In this document: piece by piece, positions 1-7,372 of the stretch | Layout: each line of letters starts with the position of its first letter | Position numbering within the stretch: position 1 is the stretch's first letter | Assembly (NCBI RefSeq): GCF_023715725.1 | Contig: NZ_JAMBOT010000006.1 | Span: forward strand, 1 to 64,000 | DNA: 64,000 nt | Source: Paenibacillus pasadenensis | Lineage (GTDB): Bacteria; Bacillota; Bacilli; Paenibacillales; Paenibacillaceae | Direction of reading: 5' to 3' | Translations under genes and position numbers: made by a program | The notes under the pieces: model-generated | Seen by the model: only the letters and a program-made list of their open reading frames with translations | Told to the model about the DNA's origin: nothing | Database searches by the model: none

Positions 1-46
1 TTTTTAATTTGAATTCATCGTTGTAATGTTGCCGTATTTTCCCCAC
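1..46 (-). CDS. IS3-family transposase OrfA, N-terminal fragment at window edge
   Basis: The reverse strand opens with GTG at 46 and encodes VGKIRQHYNDEFKLK before leaving the window. This matches the usual start of IS3-type OrfA proteins, which begin with a short basic stretch and a Tyr-x-x-Glu-Phe-Lys segment before the helix-turn-helix that binds the IS ends. A good ribosome binding site (AAGGTGAGG, reverse strand, about 55-64) precedes the GTG. Only 15 codons are visible, so whether the gene is intact is unknown. Confidence 0.55.
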   Translation of the reverse strand, partial: MGKIRQHYNDEFKLK

Positions 47-119
47 TGTGAACACCTCACCTTTCGTAGCTTATTTTATCTGATCCACGTTAAGGGGTGT
101 CCACTTTTTATTCTAACTG
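1..119 (-). mobile_element. End of an IS3-family insertion sequence (partial)
   Basis: The reverse strand from about 119 down to 1 reads as the 5' end of an IS: a run containing AGTGGACACCCC, a ribosome binding site, and the first codons of a transposase OrfA. Most of the element lies outside the window, so its subgroup and target duplication cannot be read. The outer boundary near 119 is an estimate from where the end-like sequence stops. Confidence 0.6.
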
Positions 120-122
120 CAT

Positions 123-250
123 TGACGACCTTACGGGAGTAGGTTTGGTGTTTTGGAGGTTGCGTAAGGTCGTTTGACGACCTTACGGGAGTAGGTTGGG
201 TGTTTTGGAGGTTGCGTAAGGTCGTTTGACGACCTTACGGGAGCAGGTTT
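123..250. repeat. Tandem 52-bp repeats, each with its own inverted repeat
   Basis: Copies start at 123, 175 and 227 with an exact 52-bp period; the third is cut short at about 250. Each full unit starts with CGACCTTACG and ends with its reverse complement CGTAAGGTCG, so every unit can fold into a stem with a loop of about 30 nt. The copies are nearly identical. They lie between the IS end and the sigma factor gene. Function unknown. Confidence 0.85.
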
Positions 251-331
251 GGCGTGTTATTCTCCTATATACTGAACCTTTTTCCCCGAGGGAGCGAATT
301 AAGAGTTGTAACACGTTCAGGAGGGGCCCCC

Positions 332-895
332 ATGAATGATAAAGATTTACTTCCGTGGCTTGAAAAAGCGACGATGGGCGACGAGTCGGCCTTTCAGCTT
401 GTCTATCAGGCGACTCATCAAGACGTCTATCGGACGGTTGCTTTTCTCGTCTACAACAGCCAGGACATTGAGGATATCGTAAATGAAGTTTACATGCGGA
501 TGTGGCGGTCGTTTCACATGTATGACCCGAACCGGCCGTTCCGGTTTTGGCTGCACGGGATTACTGTCCGTCAAGTTCAGGATTGGAAAAGAAAGGCGTG
601 GCGGCGGATTCGTCTGTTTGAACGAAACCGCCAGATGACTGACGAACAGTTCGACTGGACGGACAAGGCTGTTCTGCAGTCCGAGACGCAGCATGAGCTG
701 TTCAGCCTAGTCCGCCAGTTGTCGTACAAACAGCGAGTGGTTGTCATCCTGCGCTATTTTCACGACTACGCGTTGGAAGAAATTGCAGACATGCTGCAGA
801 TTCCCGTTGGCACAGTGAAATCCAGGCAACATCTGGCACTGAAAGAACTCCGCAAACGGATTGCAATGACGGGAGGAGACGCGTATGTCCTTTGA
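332..895 (+). CDS. ECF-type RNA polymerase sigma factor
   Basis: A 187-residue sigma-70 family protein of the extracytoplasmic-function class, expected to direct RNA polymerase to a small stress regulon. Region 2 lies at about residues 20-85 (motif SQDIEDIVNEVYMRMW) and region 4 at about 130-180, with a helix-turn-helix around EEIADMLQIPVGTVKSR. The length is typical. I chose ATG 332 over an upstream in-frame start because AGGAGGGG at 319-326 lies just before it. Its end overlaps the next gene by 11 nt, the usual arrangement for a sigma factor and its controlling partner. Its signal cannot be read from sequence. Confidence 0.9.
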   Translation: MNDKDLLPWLEKATMGDESAFQLVYQATHQDVYRTVAFLVYNSQDIEDIVNEVYMRMWRSFHMYDPNRPFRFWLHGITVRQVQDWKRKAWRRIRLFERNRQMTDEQFDWTDKAVLQSETQHELFSLVRQLSYKQRVVVILRYFHDYALEEIADMLQIPVGTVKSRQHLALKELRKRIAMTGGDAYVL

Positions 896-1388
896 GAAGG
901 AATTGCGTGAAGAGCTTCGCCAGGCGGCAGATTCGATGTACTGTCCACCCGAGCTGCAGGAGCGTGTCCAACAATCCTATCAACGTTATTTGAACGAAAA
1001 GAGAGGTAAATCTCCTATGAAAAAACGCCTGCTTGCAAGTATTGCCGCAGCAGCAATCCTGATTCCGTCTGCCGCATTTGCTGCCTCCAATCTTACCGAT
1101 GAAATTTTCGGATCTTCTAAGAAAATTGAACAGCGCGGCGGTACACAGGAAGATTCCCAGGAAATTGAAGGATTTCTTCAAGCTGCTAAAGGAAAGCTTG
1201 CAGATGCTGAATTCAAGGAATATATGGAGCTCACTAAGCAGTTGATGCAATTAAAGCTGAAGATCACCGATGAAAATGGAGTCACAAATGAGGAGAAGCT
1301 GACCAAGGAAGAACAAAAGCAGTGGAGGGAACTCGCCACTAAGCTTGCCCCGTACTTTGAGAAAATCAATGGAACTGCCAAGCCTTAA
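885..1388 (+). CDS. Membrane-anchored partner of the ECF sigma factor (putative anti-sigma)
   Basis: A 167-residue protein with a short cytoplasmic N-terminus (about 1-46), one hydrophobic segment (about 48-68) and a charged external part rich in Lys and Glu. The order, coupled overlap with the sigma gene and single membrane span suggest a negative regulator that holds the sigma factor at the membrane. The N-terminus resembles the ECF negative effectors annotated as DUF3600 in Bacillus; I recognise this by overall look only. No zinc-binding anti-sigma motif is visible. A strong terminator follows, so the pair forms its own operon. Confidence 0.65.
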   Translation: MSFEKELREELRQAADSMYCPPELQERVQQSYQRYLNEKRGKSPMKKRLLASIAAAAILIPSAAFAASNLTDEIFGSSKKIEQRGGTQEDSQEIEGFLQAAKGKLADAEFKEYMELTKQLMQLKLKITDENGVTNEEKLTKEEQKQWRELATKLAPYFEKINGTAKP

Positions 1389-1400
1389 AAAATGTAGCAG

Positions 1401-1432
1401 GGACCCATCCGATGAGGATAGGGTCCTTTTTT
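1401..1432 (+). terminator. Rho-independent terminator of the sigma operon
   Basis: GGACCCATCC at 1401-1410 pairs with GGATAGGGTCC at 1416-1426 (one bulged A), followed by six T. Confidence 0.9.
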
Positions 1433-1511
1433 CGTTCATCGGTTGCAATTGCCAATCAATGCTCCCATTGAGCCGCTGCAAAAAAGCTATATCAGCACTT
1501 TAAAGTATGCT

Positions 1512-1534
1512 AATATGGACTACACGTCCATATT
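1512..1534. promoter_or_regulatory. Perfect inverted repeat upstream of iclR-type gene (likely operator)
   Basis: AATATGGAC at 1512-1520 and GTCCATATT at 1526-1534 form a perfect 9-bp inverted repeat with a 5-bp spacer, 31 bp before the regulator start. IclR proteins bind short palindromes and often repress themselves, so this is a good candidate autoregulatory site. No U-tract follows, so it is not a terminator. Confidence 0.55.
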
Positions 1535-1565
1535 TAACACATTATCGCTTCAAGGAGGAGTAATA

Positions 1566-2327
1566 GTGGAAAAGCTGGATCCATCCTTAAAAGCACTAGA
1601 AATCATCGAAGCCTGCGCAAAATCCGGAACGGAAGGCTTGGGAGTAACCGAAATCGTTAACGAGACGGGGTTAAGCCGCAGCACGGTGCACCGTTTAGTA
1701 ACGTCAATGACCGAGTCTCACTATCTGCGGAGAGTGGGTACGAGCAAAAAGTTCAAACTAGGCTACCGCTTGTTAAGCCTGACCGACTCCTTATCCAATG
1801 ATTTGAAAATCAAGGACATTGCATCGCCGTATTTGCATCAGCTGTCGCAGCGGACGCAGGAAGCGGTGCATTTGATTCAGCAGGACGGCAATTACGCCGT
1901 GTACGTGGACAAGATCGACAGCCCGCAGCCCGTAGGCCTTTTGTCCAAAGTCGGAACGAGACTGTTTCTGCATTGTACAGGCGCAGGCAAGGTGCTGCTG
2001 GCCCATTTAAGTCCAGAGCAGAGAGAGCAGATTGCAAGCGAAGTCGGTCTTCCTGCGCAAACGCCTCACACGATTACGGATTTGAACCAGCTGCATCAAG
2101 AGCTGGAAACGATAAAGGCTCAAGGCTACGGTTACGACCGCATGGAAAATCGGGAAGGGATTTATTGCATTTCCGGTCCAATCTACAATCACCGCCATGA
2201 GGTTGTCGCTGCGTTCAGCGTATCGGGGCCTTCGTACCGTTTTTCCTTAGAGCAGCTGGAGCAGCACATTCCTGCCATCAGGGAGACGTCTCGACTCATT
2301 TCCGAGCAGCTCGGTTACCGGGAGTAA
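1566..2327 (+). CDS. IclR-family transcriptional regulator
   Basis: A 253-residue regulator with an N-terminal winged helix-turn-helix (about 8-70, including GVTEIVNETGLSRSTVHRLV) and a C-terminal effector-binding domain (about 80-250). IclR proteins of this kind control sugar-acid and aromatic catabolism and respond to pathway intermediates. GTG 1566 is preferred because AAGGAGGAG at 1552-1560 sits before it; upstream in-frame starts have no such site. It is the first gene of the long catabolic cluster and is most simply its local regulator. The effector may be a keto-deoxy sugar acid (inference). Confidence 0.9.
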   Translation: MEKLDPSLKALEIIEACAKSGTEGLGVTEIVNETGLSRSTVHRLVTSMTESHYLRRVGTSKKFKLGYRLLSLTDSLSNDLKIKDIASPYLHQLSQRTQEAVHLIQQDGNYAVYVDKIDSPQPVGLLSKVGTRLFLHCTGAGKVLLAHLSPEQREQIASEVGLPAQTPHTITDLNQLHQELETIKAQGYGYDRMENREGIYCISGPIYNHRHEVVAAFSVSGPSYRFSLEQLEQHIPAIRETSRLISEQLGYRE

Positions 2328-2350
2328 ACGAGCTTCCTTCCCGAAAAACT

Positions 2351-2411
2351 TGAAAGGGTTTTCAAAAAGGGATTTACTTCTGCATTTCTCGTGTGCTACA
2401 CTAAATGTGTA
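2351..2411 (+). promoter_or_regulatory. Promoter region of the catabolic cluster with cre-like and palindromic sites
   Basis: Three elements can be seen. TGAAAGGGTTTTCA at 2351-2364 is a near-palindrome resembling a catabolite-responsive element, but it lacks the central CG, so it is weak. TTTACT (2373-2378) and TACACT (2397-2402) could be -35 and -10 with 18 bp between. TACAC-taaat-GTGTA at 2397-2411 is a palindrome over the -10 and start region and could be the cluster regulator's operator. Confidence 0.4.
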
Positions 2412-2460
2412 CCAAATAAGAGATGCAATCCCATATTTGAAACAAAAGGGAGGGAGCATA

Positions 2461-3393
2461 GTGACGACACAGTCCAGCAGCGCTCAATCGCCGGAAAGGA
2501 TGCACGGAATTATTTCGGCTATGGTGACGCCTTTAAGCGCTTCGGGCGACGACGTCGACCTGGAAGGTGTCAAGAGCCTCGTTCATTTTTTGCTGGAGAA
2601 AGGAATTCATGGCCTATTCCCGTTAGGCTCAACAGGTGAAGGCGTGCTGTTGACCGAAAAGGCCAGAATGAAGCTTGCCGAGAAGGTTGTACTGGAAGTA
2701 GAGGGGCAAGTGCCTGTCATTGTCCATTCGGGAGCTTTTAGCGCGGGAGAGGTTATTCGCTTATCTCAGCACGCGATGGAAATCGGAGCGGACGGCGTAT
2801 CCGTCATACCGCCAACCTACTACACCTTAGACGACCAAGCCCTCCTGCAGTACTTCTCGACAATTGCCGAAGCAGTCCATCCGTTTCCAGTCTACTTATA
2901 CAACATTCCGGCTAACGCCAAAAATTCAATTTCCGTTCCCTTGTTTGCAACACTATCCCAGCAACACACGAACATCCGCGGCATGAAAGAGAGCAGCATG
3001 AATTTCTCCAACTTTTACGATTTAGTGAGGACGGCCAAGCCCGATCAAATCAAGCTGATGGGCAACGACGACCAGATTTTTGCCGCGATGTGCATTGGCG
3101 GTAACGGGGCGATTTCAGCGGGCTCAACCGCTGTGCCGGAACCTTATATTGAGCTTTACAATGCATTTGTTGAAGGAGACTTTCCAAAGGCGTTTTACTG
3201 GCAGACGATCTGCTCAAAAGTAAAACAAATGCTGGTTCGCTCTACCCCGGTTGCCCCGCATAAAAAAGTGCTGCAGCTGCGCAACGTCATGGAGGACAAA
3301 GTAAGTCCCCCGCTGCGCCAGCTTAACGACAAGGAGCTTGCTGAGCTGCAGCATTCCTTGGAGGACCTTGGATATTTACACTATCAATCGTGA
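2461..3393 (+). CDS. DapA/NanA-family aldolase, candidate keto-deoxy sugar-acid aldolase
   Basis: A 310-residue TIM-barrel enzyme of the dihydrodipicolinate synthase/N-acetylneuraminate lyase superfamily, which makes or breaks C-C bonds with pyruvate through a Schiff base. GSTGEG (substrate loop), YLYNIP (general acid Tyr) and GMKES (Schiff-base Lys) are all present. GTG 2461 is chosen because AAGGGAGGGA lies just upstream and the protein then has the family's usual length. In this cluster the likely job is cleavage of a 2-keto-3-deoxy sugar acid to pyruvate plus an aldehyde, which the aldehyde dehydrogenase at 13656 would oxidise. A real dapA gene is unlikely in this context. Confidence 0.85.
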   Translation: MTTQSSSAQSPERMHGIISAMVTPLSASGDDVDLEGVKSLVHFLLEKGIHGLFPLGSTGEGVLLTEKARMKLAEKVVLEVEGQVPVIVHSGAFSAGEVIRLSQHAMEIGADGVSVIPPTYYTLDDQALLQYFSTIAEAVHPFPVYLYNIPANAKNSISVPLFATLSQQHTNIRGMKESSMNFSNFYDLVRTAKPDQIKLMGNDDQIFAAMCIGGNGAISAGSTAVPEPYIELYNAFVEGDFPKAFYWQTICSKVKQMLVRSTPVAPHKKVLQLRNVMEDKVSPPLRQLNDKELAELQHSLEDLGYLHYQS

Positions 3394-3411
3394 CGGCAAA
3401 GGAGAATGAGC

Positions 3412-4266
3412 ATGAATATTGGGATTCTTTCCAGCTCTTTCGGAATCAGGCCGCTGCGCGAGCTGGCGCTGGCAATGGGGCAGAAAGGCTTCCGCACAAC
3501 CCAGGTCAACTTGAAATGGATCAGCGACATCGATTCTTCTCCCGGCAAGCTGAGCAGCGGACTCGCCAACTATGTGGCGGAAACATTCCAGCAGCAAGGG
3601 ATTCGCATTCCATCGCTAGGCTGCTACACGAATCTGATTCATCCGGACGCTGAGGAAAGAAGGAGGGGCATACGCAGGGTCAAGGAACAGATCCGCTTTG
3701 CGCGCGATTTTGGCTCCAGCTCGGTCGCAACCGAAACCGGCACGCTTAATCTGGAGAACCAGTTCGAGGGGCATGCCGGCAACCAGAGCGAGGACAATTG
3801 GAATTTGCTCACGGATATTGTAGGCGAGCTGCTGGAGGAAGCGGAGAAATGGAACGTTCATTTGGCGCTGGAGGGATTTACCAAAAACGTCATTGATACG
3901 CCGGAAAGAATGCAGCGCATGCTGGAAAAATACCCGTCGTCCCATCTGGGCATCGTAATGGACCCCTGCAATTATATCGACGAGACGAATATGGATCGGC
4001 AGGAAGCGGTCATTGACGATGCGTTTGAGCGGCTAGGCGAATTTATTTTACTGGCGCATGCCAAGGATTACCGGATCGACGAGGGCACAATGATTCAGCC
4101 AGCTGCCGGAACCGGACTACTGAATTACCCGCATTATTTGCAGCGTCTGCTGCAAAGCAAGCCGCATGTCCACTTGTATTTGGAGCATGTGCCCGAAGAC
4201 CAGATGTATCAAGCGTTAGGAATTGTCACCAATCACATCAAAAATGTAAGCGCCACCAACGAATAA
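3412..4266 (+). CDS. Sugar phosphate isomerase/epimerase family protein
   Basis: A 284-residue xylose-isomerase-like TIM barrel (AP endonuclease 2 superfamily). Candidate metal ligands appear in order: Glu in LALEGF, Asp in IVMDPCN, His in LLAHAKD and Glu in YLEHVP. These enzymes isomerise or epimerise sugars and sugar acids, and some act on keto-acids. ATG 3412 has the better spacing to AAAGGA (3398-3403); ATG 3406 is also possible. It follows the aldolase by 18 nt and is clearly co-transcribed. The exact substrate cannot be read. Confidence 0.75.
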   Translation: MNIGILSSSFGIRPLRELALAMGQKGFRTTQVNLKWISDIDSSPGKLSSGLANYVAETFQQQGIRIPSLGCYTNLIHPDAEERRRGIRRVKEQIRFARDFGSSSVATETGTLNLENQFEGHAGNQSEDNWNLLTDIVGELLEEAEKWNVHLALEGFTKNVIDTPERMQRMLEKYPSSHLGIVMDPCNYIDETNMDRQEAVIDDAFERLGEFILLAHAKDYRIDEGTMIQPAAGTGLLNYPHYLQRLLQSKPHVHLYLEHVPEDQMYQALGIVTNHIKNVSATNE

Positions 4267-4301
4267 AGGTCACCACAACGATCTGAAACGGAGGCTTACC
4301 G

Positions 4302-5558
4302 ATGATGAAAAGGGGATCGGGTTTTGCTTTATCTATCATGCTTCTGTCCGCTTTGACGCTTTCCGCTTGCAGTAACGGAGAAGGCGCAGCAGACGGCGGC
4401 GGCAAAAAACAGACGATTAATTTTGTCCATTGGCGCGGCGAGGATACGGAAACGTTCAACAGCATCATCAGCAAGTTTGAGCAAGAAAACCCTTCTATTA
4501 ATGTGGATATGACCGTGTTCAGCTCCGGCGATCCATACAATAACGGCCTGCAGGCCATGCTCCTGTCCGGCGAAGGAGCCGATGTATTCGTATCCACTCC
4601 CGGATCGCTATTCAGCACTCTTCTTAAATCCAATGCTTTCGAGGATCTAAGCGGCACTCCTCTGCTCAACAGCTTTTCTCCTGATTTAATCAAATCCGGG
4701 CAATCCGACGGCAAGCAGTACGCCATTCCCTATCAACTTGTGTATAACGTTCCTGTCTACAACAAAACCATGCTGGATAAACTCGGCATTCAGCCGCCCA
4801 AAGACTGGGACGGGTTTCTCGCGATGTGCCAGAAGCTCAAAGACGAAGGAATCACCCCGATTCTGTACGGTTATGACGTCTCGCCTGGGCAGCTGATCAA
4901 CACACTCGTCATGAATCTCATGCCTGAAGATGACAGCTTTAACAAATTCCAGACCGGCGAGGTAAAAGCGACCGACCCGTGGTTTGCGGAAGCGCTGACA
5001 CGCTTCAAGGAGCTGGTGGATAAAGGCTACATCTTGAAAAATGCCTCCGGCACCAAGTACGAAGGAGCTTTATCGCTGTTCGCACAGCAAAAAGGCGCGA
5101 TTCTGGCCTCAGGCTCTTATTCCATGGCGACCATTGCCAAGCAGAATCCAGCCATTGAGCTTGGCCTGCTGGCTCCAATTACAACTTCGGGCTCCGATGC
5201 GAAATACGAAGGCGTGCATACGACAACGTTTATGCTGGCCGTCAACGCGAAGTCCAAGCATAAAGAAGCGGCTGTCCAATTCGCCGAATTTCTTGCCAAA
5301 CCGGATATCGCCGCCGAATATGCCAATGCGACCGGACAGCTGCTCACCGTAAAAGATGTGAAATACGATTCGAAGGAATTAATTATTCAGAGCGAATGGA
5401 TGTCCAAAAAAACGGTGTTCCAGCCTCGGCTGATCAACACGAACAAAAAGATTGAAACGGCGCTGAACGAATCGCTGAACATGATCGTGGGAGGCGCAAG
5501 CGTAGAAAAAACGATTTCGACGACGCAAGCTGAAATTGACCGCAATCTGACGAAGTAA
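4302..5558 (+). CDS. Sugar ABC transporter substrate-binding lipoprotein (family 1)
   Basis: A 418-residue extracellular binding protein of the CUT1 sugar importers. A signal peptide ends in the lipobox LSAC with Cys at about residue 23, so the protein is expected to be lipid-anchored on the outer face of the membrane. The following NFVHWRGEDTETF and FEQENPSINVDMTVF segments are typical of family 1 binding proteins. It is followed by two permeases and no ATPase. A hairpin lies between it and the permeases. The CUT1 type argues for a sugar or glycoside ligand rather than a simple alkanesulfonate. Confidence 0.92.
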   Translation: MMKRGSGFALSIMLLSALTLSACSNGEGAADGGGKKQTINFVHWRGEDTETFNSIISKFEQENPSINVDMTVFSSGDPYNNGLQAMLLSGEGADVFVSTPGSLFSTLLKSNAFEDLSGTPLLNSFSPDLIKSGQSDGKQYAIPYQLVYNVPVYNKTMLDKLGIQPPKDWDGFLAMCQKLKDEGITPILYGYDVSPGQLINTLVMNLMPEDDSFNKFQTGEVKATDPWFAEALTRFKELVDKGYILKNASGTKYEGALSLFAQQKGAILASGSYSMATIAKQNPAIELGLLAPITTSGSDAKYEGVHTTTFMLAVNAKSKHKEAAVQFAEFLAKPDIAAEYANATGQLLTVKDVKYDSKELIIQSEWMSKKTVFQPRLINTNKKIETALNESLNMIVGGASVEKTISTTQAEIDRNLTK

Positions 5559-5587
5559 ACGGGAGTTAAAAGGGGGCGCTGCTCTGC

Positions 5588-5612
5588 CCTCTCCTCCCAG
5601 GGAAGGGAGAGG
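5588..5612 (+). promoter_or_regulatory. Hairpin covering the ribosome binding site of the first permease
   Basis: CCTCTCC at 5588-5594 pairs with GGGAGAGG at 5605-5612, which is also the ribosome binding site for the TTG start at 5621. Such a hairpin between binding-protein and permease genes can protect the upstream mRNA and lower permease translation, matching the need for excess binding protein. This is inferred from the fold. Confidence 0.45.
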
Positions 5613-5620
5613 CGGATCAT

Positions 5621-6496
5621 TTGAAAACGAGAAACGGAACGTTATGGCTGTTCATCATCCCGGGTCTGATCTTGTATTCGTTCTTTTTCATCATTCCGGC
5701 GGTATCCTCTCTGCTGCTCAGCCTGACCAATTGGGACGGCATGACGTATCAATTCGACTGGGTCGGCCTGAAGCATTACGGCGATCTTGCCAGGGATCCG
5801 GTGTTCGGCAAAGCGCTTGGCAATAACGTCAAATTCAGCCTGACGGTCATCATTTTTCAGTTCGGCCTGTCACTGTTCTTTGCCATACTGGTCATGAAAA
5901 ATACGAAGCTGAACGTGGTTTACCGGACGATCTTCTTTTTTCCGACTGTGGTGTCTTCCGTGTCCATCGGATTCATCTGGATGTTCGTCTACGATCCCAA
6001 TATCGGCTCCTTAAATCTGCTGCTGAATTCTCTCGGACTAGAATCTTTAGCCCGCTCGTGGCTCGGCGAGCCGAGTCTTGCGATTTACAGCATCGCTTTT
6101 GTGCAGTTCTGGGGTCATACGGGCCAGGTGATGATTATTTTCATCGCAGGACTGCAGTCGATTCCGAAGGATCTGTACGAGGTGGCGAATATAGAAGGGG
6201 CAAGCAGATGGAACGCGTTCCGGTATGTGACTTGGCCGCTGCTTGCTCCTTCCGCGACCATCGTGCTGGCATATACAACGATTCAGTCGTTCAAGTCGTT
6301 CGACCTCATCATTGCGATGACGGACGGCGGGCCCAACTACGCAAGCGAGATATTGTCCACATTTATGTATCATCAGGCATTTACCTACTTCAGCTTCGGT
6401 TACGCTACCGCCGCCGCCGTTGTGCTCATGCTGATCATTATGGTGGTCACATACTTCCAATTCCGCCTGCTTAAAGCGGATCGCGTCGTCTATTGA
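5621..6496 (+). CDS. Sugar ABC transporter permease, MalF type
   Basis: A 291-residue inner-membrane protein with about six hydrophobic segments and the EAA loop that docks on the ATPase (LYEVANIEGASRWNAF, then a conserved Pro). It forms a channel with the following permease. The start is TTG 5621, preceded by GGGAGAGG. The gene order binding protein, MalF-like, MalG-like is that of CUT1 importers. The ATPase is missing here; the MsmX-like ATPase at 32302 could serve it, as shared ATPases do in Bacillus. Confidence 0.9.
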   Translation: MKTRNGTLWLFIIPGLILYSFFFIIPAVSSLLLSLTNWDGMTYQFDWVGLKHYGDLARDPVFGKALGNNVKFSLTVIIFQFGLSLFFAILVMKNTKLNVVYRTIFFFPTVVSSVSIGFIWMFVYDPNIGSLNLLLNSLGLESLARSWLGEPSLAIYSIAFVQFWGHTGQVMIIFIAGLQSIPKDLYEVANIEGASRWNAFRYVTWPLLAPSATIVLAYTTIQSFKSFDLIIAMTDGGPNYASEILSTFMYHQAFTYFSFGYATAAAVVLMLIIMVVTYFQFRLLKADRVVY

Positions 6497-6515
6497 ATTC
6501 CACGAGGAAAGCGGG

Positions 6516-7355
6516 GTGATACGATTGGACCTGAAAACGTTTGCCGGAAAAACGTTCAAGCAAGCTCTGCTGATCGCTTATGTATTGGCCGTCATTCTAC
6601 CGTTCACGGTCATGTTTTTTGCAACCTTCAAATCGATGTCGGGGCTGTTTCAGGATCCGCTGGGACTGCCGGATTCGTTTAAACTGACCAACTACATCGA
6701 GCTGTTCCGCAAGCAGGATATGTTCATCTATTTCAAAAACAGCACCGTCGTCACGTTTTTCTCCGTCGGTTCCATCTTGTTTTTATCCAGTCTGGTTGCC
6801 TTTGGCATCTCCCGGATGAAAGGCCGCACGGGCGCGATGCTGTTCGCATTTTTCACGCTAGGCATGATGATCCCATCTCAAACGAGCATCATACCGCTGT
6901 TCATTCTGATGTCGAAGCTGGGTCTGAGCAATTCTCAGCTGGGCCTGGTGCTTGTTGAAACGGCCTTTATCATTCCGATTGGCGTGTTTATCCTGACGGG
7001 ATTTATGAGGACGATTCCGCAGGAGATGATTGAAGCGGCGCAGATGGACGGAGCAAACGAATGGCATGTGTACCGGCGCATTGCGCTGCCGATCTCGCTT
7101 CCCTCTGTCGCTACGCTGGCTATTTTTGCGCTGATGATTGTCTGGAACAACTTGCTGCTGCCGCTGCTTCTGCTCAAGCAATCCTCAATCAAAACGCTGC
7201 CGCTTAAGCTGCTTGAATTCAAAGGCGAGTATTTAACAAACTATCCGCTGCTTTTCTCGGCTGTCGTTGTCATCTCGGTTCCGATGGTCGTGCTCTATGT
7301 GTTTCTGCAGCGTTATTTCATTGAAGGCGTTACGGCTGGCTCGATTAAAGGATAA
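6516..7355 (+). CDS. Sugar ABC transporter permease, MalG type
   Basis: A 279-residue inner-membrane protein with about six membrane segments and an EAA loop (MIEAAQMDGANEWHVY). It pairs with the permease 19 nt upstream. GTG 6516 is used as start; a weak GAGGAAAG site precedes it. The C-terminus RYFIEGVTAGSIKG is the usual end of MalG-type subunits. Confidence 0.9.
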   Translation: MIRLDLKTFAGKTFKQALLIAYVLAVILPFTVMFFATFKSMSGLFQDPLGLPDSFKLTNYIELFRKQDMFIYFKNSTVVTFFSVGSILFLSSLVAFGISRMKGRTGAMLFAFFTLGMMIPSQTSIIPLFILMSKLGLSNSQLGLVLVETAFIIPIGVFILTGFMRTIPQEMIEAAQMDGANEWHVYRRIALPISLPSVATLAIFALMIVWNNLLLPLLLLKQSSIKTLPLKLLEFKGEYLTNYPLLFSAVVVISVPMVVLYVFLQRYFIEGVTAGSIKG

Positions 7356-7372
7356 GTCAAGGAGTGATGGGA

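Noticed and set aside
123..250. CRISPR array
   Set aside because: The units are contiguous and nearly identical with no unique spacers, and no cas genes are near.
2351..2364. Functional CcpA cre site before the aldolase gene
   Set aside because: The central CG, which is nearly invariant in cre sites, is missing; kept only as a weak element in the promoter entry.
2461..3393. Lysine biosynthesis dapA
   Set aside because: The gene sits in a sugar cluster, with no lysine pathway neighbours; the family is broad.
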